NCBI GenBank assembly: GCA_041581055.1
Contig: JBFGCT010000059.1
Location: forward strand, 1-20,619
Reading direction: 5' to 3'
Length of the DNA: 20,619 bases
DNA from: JBFGCT01 sp041581055
Lineage (GTDB): Bacteria; Actinomycetota; Acidimicrobiia; Acidimicrobiales; Ilumatobacteraceae
The translations under genes and the position numbers were made by a program. Positions within the stretch are counted from its first letter, which is position 1. The number at the start of each line of letters is the position of its first letter. Below are positions 6,368 through 12,976 of this stretch, in pieces. A model generated the notes under the pieces. The model had not been told where the DNA came from, ran no database searches, and saw only the letters and a list, made by a program, of their open reading frames with translations.

Positions 6368-8821
6368 GAGGAAATAGCCGGTGACGTCGGCGATGAGGTC
6401 GACGGCGCCGAACGCGTTGTACAGCCGGATCTTGCCGCCCTCGCCGACCTTGGAGATCGTCAGGTTGGCGACGGTCTGGCCGGGCGACGCGTTGTGGCTC
6501 GACGCGTTGGGACGCGATCCGCCGTCGGGGTAGGTCGTGACGAACGTCGAGTGCGTCGGGCCGACGACGGTCACGTTGAGGATCGCCGCCTTGGCGTTCG
6601 TCGGCACTCCGCCTCGCCCGGCGACCACGACGTCGAGCTCACCGGATCCCCCAACACGGCGTCGCGGGGCGCCGACCCCGTTGCGCGTGTCGAGGATCCG
6701 CGCCGGGCGGATGCCGACGTGCCGCGAGCCGTCGGCGGCGAAGCAGCCGACGACGTCGGCGAGCAGGTCGACCTCGCCGTCGCTGGCGAACAGGCTGACC
6801 GCTCCCCCCGACCCGACCTTGCAGATCACCAGGTTCGGGATGACCATTCCCTTGGCGTAGTTCAGCGCTGAGACGTCCGGCCGCGGGCCGCCGCTCGGCC
6901 AGACGGTGACGTACCCGTTGGCGGTCGGCTCGACGGATGTGACGTTGAGGATCACAGCGTCGGCGCCGACCGCCGGAACCCCGCCGCGTCCGGCGACGAC
7001 GAGGTCGATGTGCGACCCGCCGCGCACCCTGCGCCGCGGGGCGCCGACGCCGGTTCGGGTGTCGAGCAGCCGGGAGGGAGTGAGCGGGGCGAGCCGCGCG
7101 CCCGATTCGGCGCGGAAGTAGCCGAGCACGTCGACGAGGTAGTCGGCGGTTCCCGAGTGGTTGAAGACGCTGATCCTCCCGCCGGCGCCGACGTCGACGA
7201 CGGTCATGTTCGGCACGGCCCGACCGGGCACCGGGTTCAGCGAGGACGTGTCCGGCCGGCTCGTGCCGGCGGGGAAGACGGTGAAGTACGTCGGCTGGGT
7301 CACGTTCGTCGACGTCACGTTCACGGCGACCGCCGTCACCCCGCTCGCCGGGATGCCGCCCCGGCCGGTGATCTGGACGTCGCGGACCTGGCCCGGTCCG
7401 ATCGGCGCCGCCGGCCCGCCGATGCCGATGCGCGAGTCGCGCACGCGGGCCGGGGACACGGACACGAAGTTGCCGATGGCCGCGCCGGGCACGCCGCCGC
7501 CGCCACCGCCGCCGGAGGACGGGGCGGCGCGGAACAGGCCGAGGTCGTCGATCGCCCGGCCGCCGAAGACGTCCGAGCCGCCGCCGCCGAGCCAGCCGTC
7601 GACCACGCTGCCGAAGTAGTCGCGGAAGTCGACGTGATGGCGCATGCGGTCCCACCGCCGCAGGCCGGCGAGCGACGGCCGCTGGCCGTAGAACCCGCCG
7701 CGCACGTTGGCGCCGAGCACGAACTGCGGACCGGCGGTCCCGTGGTCGGTGCCGCGGCCGTCGTTGTCCCAACTCGTGCGGCCGAACTCGGAGAACGTCA
7801 TCACGGTGACGCGGCCCGCCCACTGCGCGTTGAGCAGCTCGAAGAACCGGGCGAGGGCGGCGTTCAACTCCTCCATCCTGGCCGGGTGCTGGTCGGGCTG
7901 CCCGGCGTGGCTGTCGTAGTCGCCGTGGCCGGCGGTCAGGACGCGGAACCCGAGGTTGGCGTTGATCAGCCGGGCGATCACCTCGAGGCGGGCCACGATG
8001 CGCGTGGGCGGCAACTCGTCGGGGATGACCGGGGCCAGCGTCGCGGCCATGTCGAGTTGGTCCACCATCGCCTGGCCGACCTGGCCGAGCCAGGTGGTCG
8101 GCGGGGCGGCGTTCAGCGCCCGGATGGTGGCGAACCGCCGGCCGTCGTGCTCGCTACTGGCGACCCCGAAGCCGGGCCGGCCGGCGGGGACGACCGAGCC
8201 GCGGGCCTGGTGGCCGATGAGGTGGAGCGGCACGGAGTTGCCGATCTCGGCCGCGGCGTAGAGGTCGGGCCCGCCGCCGAGGTAGCCGTCGAGCCAGCGC
8301 CCGATCCATCCCGTCGAGGGGACGCCGGCGACGGTTCCCGACATCCACCGCGCCATCGAGTTGAAATGGCTCAGGTCCGGGTCCGGGGCGCCGACGCCCT
8401 CCACGATCGCCAGCCGCCCATCGTCCCAGAAGCGCTTCATCTCGGTGAGCGCCGGGTTGAGGCCGCTGCCCGCGTCGAGCGCCAGCGTCTGGTGACCGGG
8501 GATGGCGAGCGCCCGATGCTGGTCGTAGTAGTTGCCGTCGTCGAGCGGCACGACGGTGTTCAGCCCGTCGTTCCCGCCGAACAGGCCGATGACGACGAGC
8601 ACGCCGTCGCTCGGGCCGATCGGGCCGGCCGCCCACGCCGACGGGTCGTGGCCCCGGATCGCCGCGTCGAGGAGCGACCCGCCGGGGCCGGCGACGAGGC
8701 CGGCGCCGAGCCCCATCCCGACCAGTTGCAGGAACCGCCGCCGGTCGAGCGCGTACGGGTCGGTCTCGGGCTGGTGCAGGCGGCGGAGCGCCTCGGCGGT
8801 GGAGATGTCGGGATCGGGCAT
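6365..8821 (-). CDS. Tat-exported DUF1501 protein with three C-terminal PxRLLDTR-type repeats
   Basis: 818 residues. The N-terminus carries a twin-arginine signal, RRRFLQLVGMGLGAG at 27-41, so export as a folded protein is likely. Residues about 70-430 are a DUF1501 domain, a family related to the alkaline-phosphatase/sulfatase fold. It contains FGGNDGLNTV (81-90), AGHGDYDSHAGQ (297-308) and FSEFGRTS (343-350) before GTDHG (357-361); these carry probable metal ligands. A Ser/Gly linker (435-443) joins it to three repeats of about 120 residues (451-570, 576-694, 702-818). Each repeat has a PxR(I/L/V)xD(S/T)R start, a GRGG(I/V)P turn, an NVT strand and a (L/I)(V/A)DV end. Such repeats are common in actinobacterial surface proteins. 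There is no LPxTG motif or membrane anchor. The start lies 6 nt after the DUF1800 gene, with GAGG just upstream. Enzymatic activity is unproven. Confidence 0.92.
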   Translation of the reverse strand: MPDPDISTAEALRRLHQPETDPYALDRRRFLQLVGMGLGAGLVAGPGGSLLDAAIRGHDPSAWAAGPIGPSDGVLVVIGLFGGNDGLNTVVPLDDGNYYDQHRALAIPGHQTLALDAGSGLNPALTEMKRFWDDGRLAIVEGVGAPDPDLSHFNSMARWMSGTVAGVPSTGWIGRWLDGYLGGGPDLYAAAEIGNSVPLHLIGHQARGSVVPAGRPGFGVASSEHDGRRFATIRALNAAPPTTWLGQVGQAMVDQLDMAATLAPVIPDELPPTRIVARLEVIARLINANLGFRVLTAGHGDYDSHAGQPDQHPARMEELNAALARFFELLNAQWAGRVTVMTFSEFGRTSWDNDGRGTDHGTAGPQFVLGANVRGGFYGQRPSLAGLRRWDRMRHHVDFRDYFGSVVDGWLGGGGSDVFGGRAIDDLGLFRAAPSSGGGGGGGVPGAAIGNFVSVSPARVRDSRIGIGGPAAPIGPGQVRDVQITGRGGIPASGVTAVAVNVTSTNVTQPTYFTVFPAGTSRPDTSSLNPVPGRAVPNMTVVDVGAGGRISVFNHSGTADYLVDVLGYFRAESGARLAPLTPSRLLDTRTGVGAPRRRVRGGSHIDLVVAGRGGVPAVGADAVILNVTSVEPTANGYVTVWPSGGPRPDVSALNYAKGMVIPNLVICKVGSGGAVSLFASDGEVDLLADVVGCFAADGSRHVGIRPARILDTRNGVGAPRRRVGGSGELDVVVAGRGGVPTNAKAAILNVTVVGPTHSTFVTTYPDGGSRPNASSHNASPGQTVANLTISKVGEGGKIRLYNAFGAVDLIADVTGYFL

Positions 8822-8827
8822 GGAACC

Positions 8828-10231
8828 TCAGGCGATGTGCATCTCGGGGGCGAGCATGAGCAACATGACGGCGTCCCAGCGGTCCCACACGGACTCGGCG
8901 TCGCAGTGGGCGGCGATGGTCGACCTCGTCGCCGGTGTCAACCGGGCGCCCATCAGGCGCAGCAGCTCGTCGACGTACTCCCCGCCGCTCATCACCGGGT
9001 CGCGGTTGTCGTCGCGGGCGAGGATCTCATCCCTCGCCAGCTCGCCGCCCGCCAGGCTGATCGCGCCGCCCTCCTCCCAGTAGCCCTCGAGCACGCGCCA
9101 GGTGAACTGCTGGGCGATCGCGTTCCGCCGCTCCATCGCGCTGGCGTTGACCCAGTAGCCGTTCGGCTTCCAGCCGCTGACGTCGGGCGGGAACAGCGGG
9201 CGCTGGCCCGCCCCGGTCATCAGCCACAGCGGGCTGGCCGCCTCGGATCGCTTCCCGGTGGCGACGAGCAGGGCCACGAGGTACTCGATCGGCTGGCGGA
9301 CGAGGCCGTCCTGCACCGCGCCGGCGTAGAACTCGTCGCGGGTCAGCATCGTCTTGACCCACGGGTGGATCACGAAGTCGTTGGCCACCAGCGCGTCGCG
9401 CATCGCGGCCAGCGCGGCGGCCGGCGGGTGCTCGTCGGCGAACTCGTGCCACAGCTTCGTGGACAGGAACTCGGCGGCGACGACGCGCGACGGTCGCCCG
9501 CGGTTGCCGACCTGGTCGGCGCCGGACGGGATCACCCCGTTGCCGAGGATCACGTCGATCGTCTCGTCGCCGTGCAGCCGCGGGTCGCCCCCGGCGTTGA
9601 TCGTCCGGCCGAGGAACTGCTTGGCCGACCCGTCGTGCCACTCCGATCGCCAGACGTACTCGTCGGTGTCCCACCGGTCGGTGTGGCCGGTCCACGCCGC
9701 GGTCGCCGCCTCGACGTCGGCCTCGGTGTAGTTCCCGACCCCGAGCAGGAACAGCTCCATCAGCTCCCGCGCGAAGTTCTGGTTCGGCGAGGTCGCCCGG
9801 TTCTGGTTGTTGTCGAGGTAGCGCAGCATGGCGACCTGGGTCGACATCTCCTTCACCACGTCTCGAAGGTCGCCGAGGGCGTGGCGGCGGTAGAGGTCGA
9901 TCTGCTCGCGCATCAACTCCGCGCTGCCGACCTTGCCGAACTCGCTGCACAGATGACCGTGCCAGAAGAACGCCATCCGCTCCTGGAACGGGCGCGCCGA
10001 GTCGTGCGCCATGCGGTTGAGCCAGAAGTGGGTGTAGTGCTCGCCGCGCCGCCAGTTCTCGTCCCCAGCGCGGAACGCCACGCTCGGCGGGTTGGCCCCG
10101 GTCGCCAACACGTTGTCGACGGCGTGGCCGATCGAGGGCAGGGCCAGGAGCTCGGCGACCCGGTCCGGCCGGTCGACGAACTCGGTGCGCCGAAGCAGGT
10201 GGCGGACGTTGGATTCGTTGAGCGTTGGCAC
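8828..10231 (-). CDS. DUF1800 family protein
   Basis: 467 residues beginning at GTG 10231; no Shine-Dalgarno sequence is obvious. The start is chosen because SNVRHLLRRTEFVDRPDRV (7-25) matches the usual beginning of DUF1800 domains. Other family hallmarks are FFWHGH at 88-93, NQNFARELMELFLLGVGNYTE at 150-170 (two pieces: NQNFARELMELF and LLGVGNYTE), and PPDVSGWKPNGYW near residue 320. DUF1800 and DUF1501 genes are often neighbours, in Planctomycetes and other bacteria, and their role is unknown. Here they are 6 nt apart and clearly co-transcribed. No signal peptide is visible, although the DUF1501 partner has one. The protein may act before or during export of the partner, which is speculation. 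Confidence 0.9.
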   Translation of the reverse strand: MPTLNESNVRHLLRRTEFVDRPDRVAELLALPSIGHAVDNVLATGANPPSVAFRAGDENWRRGEHYTHFWLNRMAHDSARPFQERMAFFWHGHLCSEFGKVGSAELMREQIDLYRRHALGDLRDVVKEMSTQVAMLRYLDNNQNRATSPNQNFARELMELFLLGVGNYTEADVEAATAAWTGHTDRWDTDEYVWRSEWHDGSAKQFLGRTINAGGDPRLHGDETIDVILGNGVIPSGADQVGNRGRPSRVVAAEFLSTKLWHEFADEHPPAAALAAMRDALVANDFVIHPWVKTMLTRDEFYAGAVQDGLVRQPIEYLVALLVATGKRSEAASPLWLMTGAGQRPLFPPDVSGWKPNGYWVNASAMERRNAIAQQFTWRVLEGYWEEGGAISLAGGELARDEILARDDNRDPVMSGGEYVDELLRLMGARLTPATRSTIAAHCDAESVWDRWDAVMLLMLAPEMHIA

Positions 10232-10320
10232 GTCGGGCAGGTCCAGAGCGATCGTCGAGCGGGTCTGTCCCCCTGTATCGCCCTGTCCGCGGGGCCGATT
10301 GACTCAAGACTCCGGCATTA

Positions 10321-10350
10321 TTCGTCGTCCAGCCGCCCGAGGACGACGAA
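10321..10350. terminator. 10-bp inverted repeat after rpmE
   Basis: TTCGTCGTCC at 10321-10330 and GGACGACGAA at 10341-10350 are perfectly complementary around a 10-nt loop. It directly abuts another hairpin (10350-10371). On the minus strand it would form the second of two stems after rpmE and is followed by TAATG. It probably contributes to termination, or separates rpmE from the DUF1800 gene. Confidence 0.5.
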
Positions 10351-10371
10351 CGCCGCCCCGGAGGGCGGCGT
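10350..10371 (-). terminator. GC-rich hairpin after rpmE
   Basis: A 9-bp perfect stem (ACGCCGCCC against GGGCGGCGT) with a 4-nt loop, 54 nt downstream of the rpmE stop. There is no long U-tract, as is common for terminators in GC-rich actinobacteria. It is followed immediately by a second hairpin. Confidence 0.6.
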
Positions 10372-10424
10372 GCGTCATCGGTTCGTCGGTTCGCGGCCGC
10401 TGGGTGAGCGGCGCGTGTCGGCTG

Positions 10425-10661
10425 TCAGTCGTCGGCGGCGGGCGTGGCTGGCGCGTTCTTGCGCTGGCCGTAGCGGCGGTTGAACCGCTCGACGCGTCCG
10501 CCGGAGTCGACGAGCTTCTGCTTGCCGGTGAAGAACGGGTGGCACTCGTTGCAGAGCTCGACGCTGAGGTCGCCCTCGACCGTCGAGCGCGTCTGGAAGG
10601 TGTTCCCGCAGGAGCAGCGCACCGTGGTCTCGGTGTAGTTCGGGTGGATGTCGGTCTTCAT
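10425..10661 (-). CDS. rpmE: 50S ribosomal protein bL31 (zinc-binding type)
   Basis: 78 residues with the typical start MKTDIHPNY. Four cysteines, C16, C18, C37 and C40 (RCSCGN and LCNECHPF), make this the zinc-binding C+ form of bL31, a late-joining protein of the ribosome's large subunit. The C-terminal FTGKQKLVDSGGRVERFNRRYG is conserved, and a short PATPAADD tail is added. The ATG has a good ribosome-binding site, AAAGGA (10668-10673 region), 6 nt away. The gene is 94 nt after rho, with its own candidate promoter in the gap, and two hairpins follow it. The rho-rpmE order is the normal actinobacterial one, but prfA does not follow directly as it usually does. Confidence 0.97.
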   Translation of the reverse strand: MKTDIHPNYTETTVRCSCGNTFQTRSTVEGDLSVELCNECHPFFTGKQKLVDSGGRVERFNRRYGQRKNAPATPAADD

Positions 10662-10704
10662 GGGGGATCCTTTCGAGGACGGCTGAACAGGCGGCGGGTT
10701 GCCC

Positions 10705-10727
10705 CTGATCGTCGTCGCAGAGATCAG
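10705..10727 (-). promoter_or_regulatory. Stem-loop at 5' end of rpmE leader
   Basis: CTGATC (10705-10710) and GATCAG (10722-10727) form a 6-bp stem with an 11-nt loop. It begins one base after the transcription start predicted from the TACAAT box. It could stabilise the mRNA or be a site for feedback control by L31; no protein-binding motif is recognised. Confidence 0.35.
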
Positions 10728-10734
10728 CTGGGAG

Positions 10735-10750
10735 ATTGTACCGGGTACAA
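10735..10750 (-). promoter_or_regulatory. rpmE promoter -10 overlapped by a perfect palindrome
   Basis: On the minus strand TACAAT (10740 down to 10735) matches five of six bases of the -10 consensus and would start transcription near 10728, giving a leader of about 67 nt. A 15-bp perfect palindrome with 7-bp arms, TTGTACC and GGTACAA (10736-10750), covers most of it. No strong -35 is visible. Overlap of a dyad with the -10 suggests repression by a dimeric regulator. Confidence 0.5.
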
Positions 10751-10755
10751 CCCCT

Positions 10756-12723
10756 CTACATTCCGGGCTGCTTGGCGATCTCGTTGAGGAACTCCGAGTT
10801 GGTGCGGAAGGTCTTGAGCCGGTCGATCAGCAGCTCGAGGCCGGGGGCCGCGTTGCCGTCGGCGGCGAGGCCGGACAGCACCCGGCGCAGCTTCCAGACC
10901 ATCTGCAGCTCCTTGCGGTCGAAGAGCAGCTCCTCGTGGCGGGTCGAGGAGGCGTCGACGTCGATCGCCGGGTAGATCCGGCGCTCGGAGATCTTGCGGT
11001 CGAGTCGGAGCTCCATGTTGCCGGTGCCCTTGAACTCCTCGAAGATCGCCTCGTCCATCCGGCTGTTCGTGTCGACCAGCGCGGTGGCGAGGATCGTCAG
11101 CGAGCCGCCCTCCTCGACGTTGCGCGCCGCGCCGAAGAACTTCTTCGGCGGGTACAGCGCGCCGGCGTCGATGCCGCCGGACAGGATGCGGCCGCTGGCC
11201 GGGGCGGCCAGGTTGTAGGCCCGGCTCAACCGGGTGATGCCGTCGAGCATGATCACGACGTCGGCGCCGGACTCGACCATCCGCTTCGCCTTGGCGATGG
11301 CCATCTCCGCGATGTGGGTGTGCTCGTCGCTCGGGCGGTCGAAGGTCGAGGAGATGACCTCGCCCTTGACCGTGCGGCGGATGTCGGTGACCTCCTCGGG
11401 CCGCTCGTCGATCAGCAACACGATCAGCTTGACCTCGGGATTGTTGGTCTCGATCGACTTGGCGATCGTCTTCATCACCGTCGTCTTGCCGGCCTTCGGC
11501 GGCGACACGAGGATGCCGCGCTGGCCCTTGCCGATCGGCGAGATGAGGTCGATGATCCGGGCGGTCATGTTGCCCGGGTCGCTCGGATCTTCGAGCGTCA
11601 GCCGCTGGTCGGGGAACAGCGCGGTCAGGTCCTCGAAGCGCGGGCGCTTCTTGGCCGTCTCGGCGTCGCCGTCGTTGACGGTGTAGATCTCGAGCAGGGC
11701 CGGGTTCTTCTCGTTGCGCCCCGGGGGCCGCATCTTGCCGGTGACGTGGTCGCCCTTGCGCAGCCCGAACTGGCGGGCGAGCTTGACCGGGATGTACGCG
11801 TCCTGCTTGCTCGGCAGGTAGCCGTTGACGCGCAGGAAGCCGTAGCCCTCGTCGCGCATGTCGAGGTAGCCGGCGACCTCGACGGGCTCGTTGCTCTGCG
11901 GCTGGCCGTCGTCGTCGAGCAACAGCTCGGCGTCTTCGCCCTGCGGGCCGTCCTGGCCGCCGCGCTTGTTGCGCCGCCGCCGGCGGCGCCGCTGGCCGTC
12001 GCCCTGCTGCCCGCCGCCCTGCTGGCCGCCCTGACGGCTCTCGCCGCCGCCCTGCTGGCCGCCCTGGCGGTTGTCGCCCTGGCCGCCGCCCTGCTGGCCG
12101 CCCTGGCCGCCGCCCTGCTGGACGCCCTGGCGGCCCTCGCCACCCTGGCCGCCCTGGCGGTTGTCGCCCTGGCCGCCGCCCTGGCCGCCCTGGCGGCCCT
12201 CGCCACCCTGGCGCCCGTCGCGGGAGCGCTGTTGGCGGTTGTCGCCGCCCTGGCGGCCGTCGGCCGGGCGGCCGCCGTCGGACCGTTCGGCAGATCGCGC
12301 GGCGGGCGCGGCGCCGTCGCCGTCGCCCCTGCGAGCGGGGGCCGCTTCGGCGCCGTCGGGCGCGTCGGCGCCCCGGTCGGCGAGCTCGATCTCCCAGTCG
12401 GCGAGCGGTTCGCCGTCGGGGCCGAGGCGGGCCGGTCGATCGCCGTCGCCGTCGCCGTCGCCGCTCGGAGCGGCGGGCGCCGCGGACTCGTCGGCGGCGG
12501 GCGCCGACGGCTCGGCCCCGTTCGACGGAACCGACGGCGCCGCCGGCGCGGCCGACGACTCGTCGGAGCGGGCGACCGCGGAGGTCGTGTCGAGGATCTT
12601 GTCGATGATCTCGGACTTCTTCATCCGGGCGGTGGCCTTGACGCCGAGCGCCTTGGCCATCTCCAGGAGGGTGTCCTTGTCCTTCGATTCGAGAACGGAC
12701 TGTTCAAGTGCGGCAGCAGCCAC
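10756..12723 (-). CDS. rho: Transcription termination factor Rho
   Basis: 655 residues, longer than the roughly 420 of E. coli Rho because of an insert. Rho is a hexameric RNA-dependent ATPase that ends transcription. Residues 7-45 are the Rho N-terminal helical domain (LESKDKDTLLEMAKALGV). About 46-260 is a disordered insert: first Ala/Ser/Asp-rich, then a Gln/Gly/Arg/Asn tract at 156-243 built from RQGGQ and QQGGG units. It ends in a basic cluster, QRRRRRRRNKRGG (244-256). The RNA-binding cold-shock-like domain (about 280-350) contains RDEGYGFLRVNGYLPS. Walker A is PPKAGKTT at 408-415 and Walker B lies in DVVIMLDGITRLSRAYN (488-504). The GTG start at 12723 is chosen for its strong AGAGAGGAA site a few bases upstream. 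It has its own promoter and a leader of about 150 nt. Confidence 0.97.
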   Translation of the reverse strand: MAAAALEQSVLESKDKDTLLEMAKALGVKATARMKKSEIIDKILDTTSAVARSDESSAAPAAPSVPSNGAEPSAPAADESAAPAAPSGDGDGDGDRPARLGPDGEPLADWEIELADRGADAPDGAEAAPARRGDGDGAAPAARSAERSDGGRPADGRQGGDNRQQRSRDGRQGGEGRQGGQGGGQGDNRQGGQGGEGRQGVQQGGGQGGQQGGGQGDNRQGGQQGGGESRQGGQQGGGQQGDGQRRRRRRRNKRGGQDGPQGEDAELLLDDDGQPQSNEPVEVAGYLDMRDEGYGFLRVNGYLPSKQDAYIPVKLARQFGLRKGDHVTGKMRPPGRNEKNPALLEIYTVNDGDAETAKKRPRFEDLTALFPDQRLTLEDPSDPGNMTARIIDLISPIGKGQRGILVSPPKAGKTTVMKTIAKSIETNNPEVKLIVLLIDERPEEVTDIRRTVKGEVISSTFDRPSDEHTHIAEMAIAKAKRMVESGADVVIMLDGITRLSRAYNLAAPASGRILSGGIDAGALYPPKKFFGAARNVEEGGSLTILATALVDTNSRMDEAIFEEFKGTGNMELRLDRKISERRIYPAIDVDASSTRHEELLFDRKELQMVWKLRRVLSGLAADGNAAPGLELLIDRLKTFRTNSEFLNEIAKQPGM

Positions 12724-12775
12724 GATGTTCCTCTCTTTGCTCGCCGGATGATCGACGAAGCGCAGTGATCAGGCG

Positions 12776-12799
12776 CCAGGGAAAGGGGGTGGAGGGCAG
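12776..12799 (-). promoter_or_regulatory. Pyrimidine-rich tract in rho leader, possible rut-like site
   Basis: On the transcript this stretch is almost all C and U (it includes CCCTCCACCCCCTTTCCC) in a region where G is otherwise abundant. C-rich, G-poor RNA is what Rho binds. Position about 55-75 nt before the rho start fits feedback termination within its own leader, known for rho in other bacteria; this is an inference. Confidence 0.35.
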
Positions 12800-12840
12800 A
12801 CGTGCCCGACAAAGATCCCCTGGGCAGAATTCGCACGCAT

Positions 12841-12874
12841 CCGGTGAGCCCGGGGTGCGGCCCGGGCGAACCGG
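12841..12874 (-). promoter_or_regulatory. Strong hairpin at 5' end of rho leader
   Basis: An inner stem of GCCCGGG (12848-12854) and CCCGGGC (12861-12867) encloses a 6-nt loop. An outer stem, CCGGT (12841-12845) with ACCGG (12870-12874), is separated from it by a symmetric GA/GA internal loop. The structure begins about 2 nt after the transcription start predicted from the promoter at 12883-12912. Confidence 0.5.
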
Positions 12875-12882
12875 ACACCAGT

Positions 12883-12912
12883 ACGATAGCCCGAGCGGCG
12901 GGGCCATCGCAA
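12883..12912 (-). promoter_or_regulatory. Promoter of rho
   Basis: On the minus strand, -35 TTGCGA (12912-12907), an 18-nt spacer, and -10 TATCGT (12888-12883). Predicted start is near 12876, giving a leader of about 150 nt before the rho GTG. It is the clearest two-box promoter in the window. Confidence 0.6.
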
Positions 12913-12933
12913 CGTTTACCGCGACGACACCGC

Positions 12934-12955
12934 GGCAGCCGCTGCCCGCCGGGCA
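12934..12955 (-). terminator. Weak alternative hairpins after thrC
   Basis: GGCAG/CTGCC with a 3-nt loop and the overlapping TGCCC/GGGCA with a 3-nt loop share bases, so only one can form. They lie 22-43 nt past the thrC stop and before the rho promoter. There is no U-tract. Possible thrC terminator. Confidence 0.25.
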
Positions 12956-12976
12956 CGCGACGTGGCTCCGCCGCCG

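Noticed and set aside
5947..6384. Plus-strand 145-residue frame and minus-strand frames across the intergenic repeats
   Set aside because: Low-complexity translations of tandem repeats, no ribosome-binding site, no recognisable fold.
7010..10483. Very long plus-strand open frame opposite DUF1501/DUF1800 (and similar long frames opposite argS, thrC, prfA)
   Set aside because: Antisense shadows produced by GC-rich codon use; the translations are Arg/Pro/Gly/Val-rich with no family motifs, while the minus strand carries clear domains.
11990..12250. Plus-strand translation rich in Ala and Leu that looks like membrane helices
   Set aside because: It is the antisense reading of the Gln/Gly repeat of rho; the minus-strand Rho is complete and unmistakable.
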